Assembly: GCA_964354135.1 (NCBI GenBank)
Contig: CAYGZA010000045.1
Location: 1-28,446 of the forward strand
DNA length: 28,446 nt
Direction: 5' to 3'
Origin: CAYGZA01 sp964354135
Lineage (GTDB): Bacteria > Planctomycetota > Planctomycetia > Pirellulales > Thermoguttaceae
Part shown: positions 1 to 8,337 of the stretch, piece by piece
How the letters are laid out: each line of letters starts with the position of its first letter
How positions within the stretch are numbered: the stretch's first letter is position 1
Notes under the pieces: generated by a model
The model's database searches: none
What the model was told of the DNA's origin: nothing
The model's input: the letters and a program-made list of their open reading frames with translations, nothing else
Made by a program: the position numbers and the translations under genes

Positions 1-820
<820 letters not shown>

Positions 821-1193
821 GAGCGATTCCTCCTGGTGACGGCGAAAGTCGCACAACTCCACTGGCGGCAATGGGCCCCCAGCGAGAGCGGGGTGCTCGC
901 CGGGTCACTCGGTTCATACCGCGACACCACTTGGCAGGCCAGGCCAGATGGACCCCCTTGGGATGCAAGCAGCGTGCCAAGGAGTGTGCGTTCGTCCTAA
1001 CAATTTGGCGGCAAATAACTTACGCCCATGACTCGGAGCGCACCACAACGTCCAGCCGCCCAACGTAGTCCCACAAGATGCCATTTTGACAGAGAACGTT
1101 TCGCTCGCCGTAGGCGTGCTGGAATGGTGCTATGCCGTTGGCCGCAACTCACCAGCCCACGCGCCACACCGCGCTTCACACCGGCGGCCGTCA
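821..1193. other. Intergenic region upstream of groEL
   Basis: About 370 bases without a supported gene. It holds the groEL ribosome binding site (AGGAGG on the minus strand, about 827-833), the sigma-54 promoter at 964-980 and a short AT-richer patch at 997-1020. No CIRCE inverted repeat (TTAGCACTC-N9-GAGTGCTAA) was found. The short reading frames here lack ribosome binding sites and recognisable protein features. Confidence 0.6.
964..980 (-). promoter_or_regulatory. -24/-12 (sigma-54, RpoN) promoter for groEL
   Basis: Read on the minus strand this is TTGGCACG-N4-TTGCA, a full match to the RpoN consensus, with GG and GC exactly 10 bases apart. Transcription would start near 953, giving an untranslated leader of about 133 bases before the GTG start of groEL. 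It lies in non-coding DNA and points at groEL. No clear enhancer-binding dyad was found upstream (980-1190). Confidence 0.75.
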
Positions 1194-1544
1194 TCAACGA
1201 AGCGGGATGAACTGAACCCGGCTCGTCGTGTCGGAAAGCACCGATGTCTTCGCGATCAGTTCCAGGTCGCGAACCAACTCTCCAACGGTGCCTTTCATCT
1301 GGTGGGCGTAGACCAGACCTGAGAACGAGCGGCCCGCCTGGATCCACTGATCGGCGACGGCCAGCAAGTCGTCGTCCTGAGAGAAAAGGACTCGGTTCAA
1401 TTGGCTAGCCCGTGCCAGGAGATCTTCGTCTTCTGCGGTCGCACGCGCGTCGTCATAAGCCGTGAGGACATCCACGCCGCGCCGGCGCAAGCCCTCGGTG
1501 ATACCCTTGCTGACATGGTGATCCATGTACAGCACCACGCTCAT
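1194..1544 (-). CDS. DUF5615 family PIN-like protein (putative toxin)
   Basis: 116 residues, the usual size for the DUF5615 PIN-like family. Acidic residues typical of the PIN nuclease fold sit where expected: D8 in LYMDHHV, the acidic EDEDLL stretch near the middle and SQDDDLL further on, with hydrophobic strands between them. The family role, likely an RNA-cleaving toxin, is known only by analogy to VapC. The ATG at 1544 overlaps the stop of the upstream DUF433 gene by four bases (ATGA), so the two are probably translated together. The antitoxin-before-toxin order is the standard one for such pairs. No truncation is seen. Toxicity is inferred, not shown. Confidence 0.82.
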   Translation of the reverse strand: MSVVLYMDHHVSKGITEGLRRRGVDVLTAYDDARATAEDEDLLARASQLNRVLFSQDDDLLAVADQWIQAGRSFSGLVYAHQMKGTVGELVRDLELIAKTSVLSDTTSRVQFIPLR

Positions 1545-1852
1545 GGAAGCAGCTCCCGAGCCGTGAGCTTATCGGATATGGGGCCCGGACCCAACCTCGA
1601 CTTGATCTGCTCGACCCTTTGCAGTCGCCGCTCGATGTCTCGGTCCATTTCCGCCTGGTGATCGTAGTAGTATGCCAAGGCACTGTGGATCTGGCCGAGA
1701 CTCAAAACCGGATACTGCCGTTGAATCTCATGCGCATCCAGGCCGTTCGCGAGATGATCGAGCACGATTTCTACGACCTTGATCTGGGTCCCCGCCAACA
1801 TTGGCACGTTGGCCTCGTCAAGAGCGACGTGAGCATACGCGATGGCGGACAT
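1541..1852 (-). CDS. DUF433 family protein (putative antitoxin)
   Basis: 103 residues. The N-terminal part, with PMLAGTQIKVVEIVLDHLANGLDAHEIQRQYP, followed by LSLGQIHSALAYYYDH, matches the DUF433 pattern: a short strand and then a helix-turn-helix-like fold in which a 'pxlsxxqihaALayyydh' segment is diagnostic. DUF433 proteins are commonly paired with DUF5615 PIN-like proteins and are thought to act as DNA-binding antitoxins that repress their own operon. The start at 1852 is preceded by GAGGGA at a good distance on the minus strand. The C-terminal 30 residues are charged and may form the toxin-wrapping tail. Function is inferred from family and partner. Confidence 0.82.
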   Translation of the reverse strand: MSAIAYAHVALDEANVPMLAGTQIKVVEIVLDHLANGLDAHEIQRQYPVLSLGQIHSALAYYYDHQAEMDRDIERRLQRVEQIKSRLGPGPISDKLTARELLP

Positions 1853-1910
1853 GGGCTTCCCTCATTGGTGGATCTGGCATACCGCCGAACGACGGACGCT
1901 TCTTTCTGGC

Positions 1911-1939
1911 AGTGTACCACGGATGCCGCCGGGTTTCCA
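1911..1939 (-). promoter_or_regulatory. Candidate sigma-70-type promoter for the DUF433/DUF5615 pair
   Basis: On the minus strand, TGGAAA (1934-1939) and TACACT (1911-1916) are separated by 17 bases, each matching four of six consensus positions. The start of transcription would be about 50 bases before the DUF433 ATG. This is a weak match and is offered only as a candidate. Confidence 0.3.
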
Positions 1940-2059
1940 CGATCCGCCGGTTCGAGCTGCCAGTTGCCTCATTTTGCCTCGTTCCTCGCCCGAAAGAGCA
2001 TCGAATACTGCAACTGTGACCAGTTCAGGCCCTTTTTCCTGGTCCTTTGTACTCGTCAC

Positions 2060-2090
2060 CCGGCAGCCGCGGGAGCGCGTCGGCTGCCGG
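2060..2090 (-). terminator. Hairpin just after the addA-like gene
   Basis: CCGGCAGCC (2060-2068) pairs perfectly with GGCTGCCGG (2082-2090), a nine-base stem with a 13-base loop, about 20 bases past the addA stop on the minus strand. There is no T-run after it, so it may stabilise the 3' end rather than terminate by itself. Confidence 0.35.
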
Positions 2091-2111
2091 CGGCTGCCTT
2101 CCGCAGGCTGT

Positions 2112-5100
2112 TCAGACGGTCCTCACCACGCCCGGGTCCGTGAAGACCAGCCGGGCACCGACGCAACCCGGCTCGAGCCCGAGCAGCCGCGCGGCCGCGC
2201 GGCGATAGGCATCCAATTGCGGGCGGTAGAACTCCACGCGGGCCTCGAGCGCGGCCGCGTCTCCGGCCGGGAGGACGTCGGTCTTGAAGTCGATCACGTC
2301 CGCTCCGACGGGCCGGTCGCCATCGTAGAGCGCCACCAGGCGGTCGATCGCGCCGCTCAGGATGACGTCGTCTTCGCGGAGTGCGAACGGCCGCTCCCGC
2401 CACACCTGCCAGTGCGGGGCGGCGATGCCGCGGCCGGCGTGGACCGGCGTGGTCGCATCCGTGGGTGCCGGCTGGCGGTACGTCGCGCGGGTCAAAACCG
2501 ATCGCACCAGCGGCGTGCTCAACGCCCGGCGAAACTGCCGGATGAGTGCGGCCAGCTCAAGTTCCGCGAGGTTGACCAGCGCCGCGGCGGCATCGCCGAG
2601 GGCACGATCGTCGGGCTCGCCTTCGTCGAGCCACTCGATCTGCTGGAACCAGGCGTGCAGGATGCTGCCGCGCTGGAAGGCCGCGGCCGCGTCGAGCCGC
2701 AAGCGCTGGGCGAGGCTCACTCGGGTCCCGCCCTCCAACTGCGACGGGCTGCGGCGATCCAGGCCGCGCAAGGGACGCTTGGAAGCCGGGGCCAGCTTCA
2801 CCGCCGGCGCTGGGATGGGTTCTTCCGCCGGAGCGGCAGGCTCCAGCGCCTTGGCCTCCACGCGGCGGAACCACTCGGGATTGTCCTCTTCGAATGCCGC
2901 GATTTCTGGATCGAGCTTCTGCCCATCCGTCAAGGCCGACCGAAGCATCCCCGCCATCGTGGCCGGCAGCGATTTCTCCTTCTCCGCCGCGGGATTGACG
3001 ATCATGTGCAGGGCGTGAATCGCGCGGGTCATGGCCACGTACAAGAGGCACAGTGTCTCCTCGACCGCCCGGCGGTCGTGGTCCGCGAACATTTCCCGGA
3101 AGGATTCGGGCAGAAGGGCCCTTTCTTCCTGGCTCACGTAGCGGAGCACGCGGTCGATCGGTTGGGCCAGGTTTGGGCGGTGGACGACGACGCGAGGCGA
3201 CTGGCCGATCAGTCTCACGTCGAGCTCCGGCAAGACGACGACGTCGAACTCCAGCCCCTTGGCCTGGTGGATCGTCATCACGCGGACGCCGCTGGGGCGT
3301 GGGTCTTCGACTCGCGTGGCGCGGACTATCGCGGCGAAGTCGTCGGCGCGGAGCGTGGCCGACGGCTCGCAGTCGTATGCCATCTCGACGAGCTGCTCAA
3401 GCCGGCTTTGGTCGCGGGCGTCGCAGTGCGGAGCCAGGGACCGGGCCCACCCGGCGACGACCCGGCCGTAGCCGTCGTCAACGAGGCTGCGGCGGATCTC
3501 CCGGGCCAGGCGCGACGCAGCGGCGTTGTCCCGCCAATCGGTCAGTCCGACCGCAGCGCCGAGCGGCGACTCGGCGACGCGAAACCGCGCGGCGGTGTGG
3601 CCGGGATGATCGGCAAGGGTCAAGAGCGAGAGGATCAGCTCCACGGCGGGGGAATCGCTCAGCGGGTTCCCGCCCTCTTCGCTGGCCTCGACGTGGAGCC
3701 GGCGAAGCTCGTAGATGATCCTCGCAACCGCCACGTTGCGGCGCACGAGGACGCCGATTGTGAAGCCCGGGGCCTTCTCGGCCAGTCGCTTCACCTCGTC
3801 GGCCGCGAACCGCCAGGTGACGACTTGCTGGTCTTCTCCCTCGTCGGCGCGCCGGGCGGCCACAAGCCGGCAGTAGCCGGGCAGGTCCTTTCGGGCCGTG
3901 CTGTGGGGCTCGAACCGCTCGGCCCAACGCGCGGCGCCCTCGCGGTAGCGGTCCTGCCGGAGCACGCCGTTGTCGGCAAGGCGGCCGAACACGCGGTTGA
4001 CGGTTTCGATGACCGCCGGCCCACAGCGGCGGGTCTCCAGCAGCGTGGAGCAAGTCAGCCGGGGCAGCTCCCGCTCCAGGGCGTCGAAGATCTCGGCCAT
4101 GCCGCCGCGCCAGCCGTAGATCGCCTGCTTCACGTCGCCGACGCAGAAGAACGTCCGCCCGCCGGAGCCGTCGGCCACGTGCTCGGCCAGCGGCCGCAAC
4201 ACGCGCCACTGCGGGGGCGACGTGTCCTGGAACTCGTCCAACAAAAGGTGCGAGAGCCGGGCGTCCAGGCGGTAGCCCTCCTCCTCCAGGCGACGCCGCT
4301 TGCCGGGATCGCCCAGCAGGCGGGTAACGTCGTCGAAGCGGAAGGCCCGCCGCTCGCGCTTGAGGCGCCGGTAGGCGTCGTCGAAGTGTTCCAAGAGACG
4401 GCAGGTCCCTTGGGTCTGATTGGCGACCTGGTTGACGATCACGGCTTGGGCATGCTCGATGAGCGGCTCGTACGCGCGACGGAGCGGCTCGGGAATCGGC
4501 TTATTGTAGAAGATGGATGCCCCTTCGATGAGCTTTGCGGCGAGGCCCTTGCGCGTGAGTTCCTGCCAGTTGCCGCTCCGCGCGGCTTCCATCGCCTGGG
4601 CGTGGGCATTCTGGAAACCCTTGTGCGAGGGCACGGGAGCGGCATCGAGGGCGGCGATCGCTTCTGCCAGCCCGGCGTCGCCCAGAGCCTTCTTGCGCGG
4701 CAGGCGGTCCCACGCGGCGGGTTCGGACTCGATGTACGTCGCATAGAGGCCGTCGACAAGGTCCGAAATCTGCCGGCTTACGGATCGCGGCGTCTGGCCC
4801 TTGGTGAGAAGGTGCATCAGGCTCAGCAAGTCGCCGGTCGTGTGGCTCCGGAGCACCTGGCGGATCGCCTCCTGACGCAGGCGGCTGTCTTCGACCACCT
4901 CGACGATCTGCCACCCCGGCGGAAGTCTCAGCTCGAGGCTGAAGCTCCCGGCGATCTGGAGGAAGAAGCTGTCGAGCGTCCCCACGCGGAGCCGGTGCAA
5001 TTGGCGGACGATCGCCGCCAAGAGCGCGAGGCACCGGGGCCGGTCCAACGTACCGTCGCGGAGCTGATTCTGGAGCTCGGCGAGCTTCTCCTCGCCGGCG

Positions 5101-5297
5101 GCGGCCTCGGCCAGGCGCATGAGCACCCGGCCCAGGATCTCCGCGGCGGCCTTGCGCGTGAAGGTCGTGGCCAGGACGCCGTCCAGGGGCGCGCCTTCGG
5201 CGGCCAGGGCCAGGAAGCGGTTGCTCAACTGGAACGTCTTGCCGCTTCCGGCCGACGCGCGGATTACCTTGTTCTTCAGCCGCGATGGAGCGCTCAT
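2112..5297 (-). CDS. addA: AddA-like UvrD-family helicase with PD-(D/E)XK nuclease domain
   Basis: 1061-residue helicase-nuclease subunit of an AddAB-type complex that processes double-strand breaks for RecA-dependent repair. Superfamily 1 motifs appear in order: Walker A ASAGSGKT (14-21), TTFTRKAAAEI, DEFQDT (354-359), GDVKQAIYGWRGG, MTIHQAKGLEFD near residue 670 and LLYVAMTRA. The C-terminus has an intact PD-(D/E)XK nuclease: GSILHAW, GAIDRL, IDFKTD (D1003, K1005) and a QLDAY helix motif. So both ATPase and nuclease should be active. The start at 5297 was chosen because its ATG overlaps the stop of the upstream addB-like gene as ATGA. Reading further upstream gives only out-of-frame addB sequence. 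It is slightly shorter than Bacillus AddA (~1230). It could also be called a generic 'UvrD-helicase domain protein'. Confidence 0.92.
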   Translation of the reverse strand: MSAPSRLKNKVIRASAGSGKTFQLSNRFLALAAEGAPLDGVLATTFTRKAAAEILGRVLMRLAEAAAGEEKLAELQNQLRDGTLDRPRCLALLAAIVRQLHRLRVGTLDSFFLQIAGSFSLELRLPPGWQIVEVVEDSRLRQEAIRQVLRSHTTGDLLSLMHLLTKGQTPRSVSRQISDLVDGLYATYIESEPAAWDRLPRKKALGDAGLAEAIAALDAAPVPSHKGFQNAHAQAMEAARSGNWQELTRKGLAAKLIEGASIFYNKPIPEPLRRAYEPLIEHAQAVIVNQVANQTQGTCRLLEHFDDAYRRLKRERRAFRFDDVTRLLGDPGKRRRLEEEGYRLDARLSHLLLDEFQDTSPPQWRVLRPLAEHVADGSGGRTFFCVGDVKQAIYGWRGGMAEIFDALERELPRLTCSTLLETRRCGPAVIETVNRVFGRLADNGVLRQDRYREGAARWAERFEPHSTARKDLPGYCRLVAARRADEGEDQQVVTWRFAADEVKRLAEKAPGFTIGVLVRRNVAVARIIYELRRLHVEASEEGGNPLSDSPAVELILSLLTLADHPGHTAARFRVAESPLGAAVGLTDWRDNAAASRLAREIRRSLVDDGYGRVVAGWARSLAPHCDARDQSRLEQLVEMAYDCEPSATLRADDFAAIVRATRVEDPRPSGVRVMTIHQAKGLEFDVVVLPELDVRLIGQSPRVVVHRPNLAQPIDRVLRYVSQEERALLPESFREMFADHDRRAVEETLCLLYVAMTRAIHALHMIVNPAAEKEKSLPATMAGMLRSALTDGQKLDPEIAAFEEDNPEWFRRVEAKALEPAAPAEEPIPAPAVKLAPASKRPLRGLDRRSPSQLEGGTRVSLAQRLRLDAAAAFQRGSILHAWFQQIEWLDEGEPDDRALGDAAAALVNLAELELAALIRQFRRALSTPLVRSVLTRATYRQPAPTDATTPVHAGRGIAAPHWQVWRERPFALREDDVILSGAIDRLVALYDGDRPVGADVIDFKTDVLPAGDAAALEARVEFYRPQLDAYRRAAARLLGLEPGCVGARLVFTDPGVVRTV

Positions 5298-8119
5298 GGG
5301 GTGGCCTCCTCCTCGCGCTCGCCGGGCATCGCGGCGAATTGCCCCTCCTGGCAAATGGCTGCAAACTCGGCGAAGCCGGGCGGGACCGGCTCCGCCGGCG
5401 GCCAGAAGGCCCTTTCGGGCTGCGACTCGCCCTGGCGAATCTTGCGGATCACCTCTTCGGCCGCGCGGTCGGCCGACGCGAGGTCCTCGTCGCTCCACTC
5501 GGCCGGGGCCTCGCCCACCTCGCCTGCATCTGGCGGAAGCAGGATGTACCCCAGTGCCGGTTTGCCCGTGACGCCCAGGGCGCGTGCCAGGTGCCGATAG
5601 AGCGGCAACTGGAGGTCGATCCACCGGCCGCCTTTGCGGTGTGCCCTCTCGGGATCCTGCGCTTTGTCGCCGGTCTTGTAGTCGAAGATGGCCCACTCGC
5701 CCTTGTCTGGAAGAGATTCGTCGGGTCGAAAATCGATCCGGTCGATGCGCCCGCGGAGTCTCACCTCGCGGCCGTCCACGCTGAGAGCGGCGCTGGGCAG
5801 GTCCTGGCCGGCCTCAACGTACCTGATGGTCCAGCCGGCGGCGGCCCGCTTCGCCTGCCACGGGGCGAGACTTCGCAGCCGGGCGCGGAGCAGCTCGACC
5901 TGGACCTGGACCGCTGGGAGCGGGTTCTCGCCGAACTGTTCCCCCACGGCCTCGTCCAAGTGCGAGCTCAGGTGGGCGTAGACTTCCTCAGCGCTGGTGG
6001 ATGCGGCCGCGGGCCCCTTGCCGAACCGGCTAAGGGCCTCGTGGGCCAGCGATCCGAAGGCAGCACCGTCGAGCTCCTCGTCTTGATCGCTGAGGTCCTC
6101 AAGCCGCAGCCGGTGCCGAAGGTAGTAGCGGTACGGGCAGGCCAGGTAGTCGCGGAACTCGGTCACCCTCATCGAGGTCACTTCGGGAATCGGGCGCGGC
6201 CTGGGGACCTCGATCCGGCTTGCGGCCAGCGGCGGCGCTGTGGTCGCGGCGAGCGTTCGGCGGCGGGAATCCGGGGCAACCGAGAAGAACGTCTTGACCC
6301 GATGGGTCAGCGTCTGGTGGTCGCAGGCGAAGAGGAGCCGGCTGGGCAGGAGCGGATCGCCCTCCGCGCCGCGGCGGCCGGCGATCAATCTCAGCTCCTT
6401 GCGGGATGCCGCAAGCGCCGAAAGGGCATACGCATCGCGGGCGTAGCGGCGGTCGTTGTCTTCGATTCCCAAGGCCCGGCGGAGTTGGTTGGGCAGGAAA
6501 AGATCCGCATTGACGGAGGCCGGCACAATGCCGTCGTTGAGCCCGGTGACGATCATCGCGGGGGCATCGTCCAGCGGCAGCTCGAGCCAGCCCAATAATT
6601 CGATCGCCCCGTGCAAGGGCGGCGGCGGAACGGGCTCGCCCTCCAGTTGGCGGAGCACCAGCCGCAGCGCATCGGCGCCCGACACGGAAGGCGCGAGTTC
6701 CGCCGGCACGCCTTGATGCCCGGCGAGCACGCCGCGGATCGCCTCCGAGGCGTCCAGCAGCAGGCGGTCGCCTTCTTCGGCCGGACGGAGCGGCCGGGTG
6801 CCGAAGACGCGCACGAGGAGCGCGGCCAGCGGCTCGCCCCAGCGGGCCAAGGGACGCCGGCTGCCTCCAAGTCCCGCTAGCAGATCCTCGACCGCGCGGT
6901 ACACGCGGCCGAGCGATTGGCACTCATCTTGGGCCTCCAGCCGTTGGCCGTCCAAGCCGTGCGGCAAGTGGCGGGCGTGGTAATCGTCGAGTTGCTCCAG
7001 CCAGCCCCCGGGGAGTTGCGGGTGAGTCTCGGCCAGCCAGTCCTGGATCCCGGGATGCCGCACCAGGGCGGCAAAGGCCGAGAACAAGCGCGATTCCAGA
7101 TAGACCGCCGCGGCCTCCAAGAGGCGACAAGGACCGGAGCGGCGGACCGGCGTTCCCGCCCCGTGACGCGCCGGCACGCCGGCCTGCTCGAGATGCTGCT
7201 TCAGGTAGGGCACGAGCCGCTCGTCGGGCACGCCGATCGTGATTTCCTCGCCGGAGTAGCGCTCGCCAAAGCCGGCAATAGCGCGGACCACGGCGGCGGC
7301 CTGGTCCCGCGGGGCATCGGCCGGCTCGATCTGCTCGGGCCCCAGGTCAATCGTCGCCTCTTGCCACGCCTCGGGGCGAACGCAGCCGTACTCGTCGAAG
7401 CGACCGGCCAGGTCCTCCGGCGCGATTGCCAACGTCGTGACTTGGGCGGCGACCTGGTCGAGCATGAGCCGGGTGGCACGGTTCAGGTCCACGGTGCCCA
7501 CCAAGACGATCTCCTTGGCCGTGCTGCACTCGCCCTCGCGGATCGCCACCAGCCGGGCCGTCTGCAAGTCCCAGAGTCCGGCATTGTCGAGCGTGCGGAG
7601 GTAGCGCTCCTGCACGTCCGCCAGGGTCTGCCACCGTTGTGCCTCGGGGAAATCGGGGACCCGGGCGCCGCAGTCCACCACGCTCCTGAAATCCAGGGCC
7701 TCGGCGGCCAACTCGCGGTGCAGGCGCCGCAGCATCTCGCCCAGCGCGAGCCAGGCGGGAAGGTCGGCCTCCTCGGGCGGGGACGGGACAAGAGCCTCCA
7801 GCCGTGCCGGGCCGGTCTGACGCAAGGCCGCGACCCAGGCAAGGTCCTGAGTCAAGTCGTCGGCGAAAGGGCGCTTGGCGCGATAGAGCAGCTCGGACAG
7901 GTGGCCGATTGTGCGAATGTCCGGCGGGGTCAAGAGCCGGCCGTCTTCCTCCGCCCGCTGGAGCAAGAGTTCCAGGAGACGACGGCCCGCGCGCCCGCCG
8001 GGCACGGCGACGACCAGGTTGCCCAAGTCGAGCGTCTCCGGCCGACCGAAACGCCGGACGAGATGGTCGACCGCCGTTTCCAGACCTGGCCGGTTCCAAC
8101 CCAAGAAGACCCGTTCCAT
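5294..8119 (-). CDS. addB: AddB-like PD-(D/E)XK nuclease subunit
   Basis: 941-residue partner of the AddA-like protein. The N-terminus has a decayed Walker A (VAVPGGRAGRR in place of GxxxxGKS/T), so no ATP hydrolysis is expected. The middle is a degenerate UvrD-like fold with GLNDGIVPASVNADLFLPN. The C-terminus carries a nuclease domain: LACPYRYYLRHRL, HEALSRFG, GRIDRIDF, FDYKTGDK (D813, K815) and QLPLYRHLA. Of the cysteines that hold the 4Fe-4S cluster in Bacillus AddB, only the first (in ACPYRYY) and one near the C-terminus (AICQEG) are seen, so the cluster is probably absent. The start at 8119 (MERVFLGWN) is preferred because AAGGGAGG lies 11 bases upstream. An ATG at 8161 has no such site. 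It is the first gene of a two-gene operon. Confidence 0.85.
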   Translation of the reverse strand: MERVFLGWNRPGLETAVDHLVRRFGRPETLDLGNLVVAVPGGRAGRRLLELLLQRAEEDGRLLTPPDIRTIGHLSELLYRAKRPFADDLTQDLAWVAALRQTGPARLEALVPSPPEEADLPAWLALGEMLRRLHRELAAEALDFRSVVDCGARVPDFPEAQRWQTLADVQERYLRTLDNAGLWDLQTARLVAIREGECSTAKEIVLVGTVDLNRATRLMLDQVAAQVTTLAIAPEDLAGRFDEYGCVRPEAWQEATIDLGPEQIEPADAPRDQAAAVVRAIAGFGERYSGEEITIGVPDERLVPYLKQHLEQAGVPARHGAGTPVRRSGPCRLLEAAAVYLESRLFSAFAALVRHPGIQDWLAETHPQLPGGWLEQLDDYHARHLPHGLDGQRLEAQDECQSLGRVYRAVEDLLAGLGGSRRPLARWGEPLAALLVRVFGTRPLRPAEEGDRLLLDASEAIRGVLAGHQGVPAELAPSVSGADALRLVLRQLEGEPVPPPPLHGAIELLGWLELPLDDAPAMIVTGLNDGIVPASVNADLFLPNQLRRALGIEDNDRRYARDAYALSALAASRKELRLIAGRRGAEGDPLLPSRLLFACDHQTLTHRVKTFFSVAPDSRRRTLAATTAPPLAASRIEVPRPRPIPEVTSMRVTEFRDYLACPYRYYLRHRLRLEDLSDQDEELDGAAFGSLAHEALSRFGKGPAAASTSAEEVYAHLSSHLDEAVGEQFGENPLPAVQVQVELLRARLRSLAPWQAKRAAAGWTIRYVEAGQDLPSAALSVDGREVRLRGRIDRIDFRPDESLPDKGEWAIFDYKTGDKAQDPERAHRKGGRWIDLQLPLYRHLARALGVTGKPALGYILLPPDAGEVGEAPAEWSDEDLASADRAAEEVIRKIRQGESQPERAFWPPAEPVPPGFAEFAAICQEGQFAAMPGEREEEATP

Positions 8120-8200
8120 GGAGTCGCTTGCCTCCCTTGGTGACTCGCGTCGGTGGTCCATTGTACAGATTCGCCGGTGCCGGGGAAGTGGGCCGCACGG

Positions 8201-8235
8201 AGTCGGCAGTGGGCAGTGAGAAGTGGACAGTAAGG
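8201..8235. repeat. Five tandem imperfect heptamers
   Basis: Consecutive units AGTCGGC, AGTGGGC, AGTGAGA, AGTGGAC and AGTAAGG lie in the spacer between the divergent addB-like and GH51 genes. The period is seven and AGT is kept in every unit. It is non-coding. Confidence 0.7.
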
Positions 8236-8264
8236 GGCACGCCGCCGGCGGCGTATGGGCCCCT
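8233..8264. repeat. Large GC-rich hairpin abutting the heptamer array
   Basis: A perfect 16-base palindrome (8239-8254, built from GCCGCC/GGCGGC) is flanked by a second pair of arms, AGGGGC (8233-8238) and GCCCCT (8259-8264), with a four-base bulge ATGG. Together they form a long stem between two divergent genes. It could be a REP-like element. Confidence 0.6.
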
Positions 8265-8337
8265 GCGTTGTTTCCTTGCTTATCGCGACCGTGCTGCGGT
8301 ATAACGGGGCGGGAACTCGATCCAGGAGGGTAACGCG

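Noticed and set aside
821..1000. Search for a CIRCE element upstream of groEL
   Set aside because: No TTAGCACTC/GAGTGCTAA inverted repeat or near match was found.
1801..1817. TTGGCACG near 1801 as a second sigma-54 site
   Set aside because: The -12 TTGC part is absent at the required distance, and it lies within the DUF433 coding region.
1842..5600. 1252-codon open frame on the plus strand opposite the addA-like gene
   Set aside because: It is the mirror of a very GC-rich gene. The translation is low-complexity Arg/Gly/Pro/Ala-rich with no domain, while the minus strand has clear helicase and nuclease motifs.
8120..8161. Upstream ATG at 8161 as the addB-like start
   Set aside because: It adds 14 basic/acidic residues with no ribosome binding site, while the ATG at 8119 has AAGGGAGG and leads directly into the conserved region.
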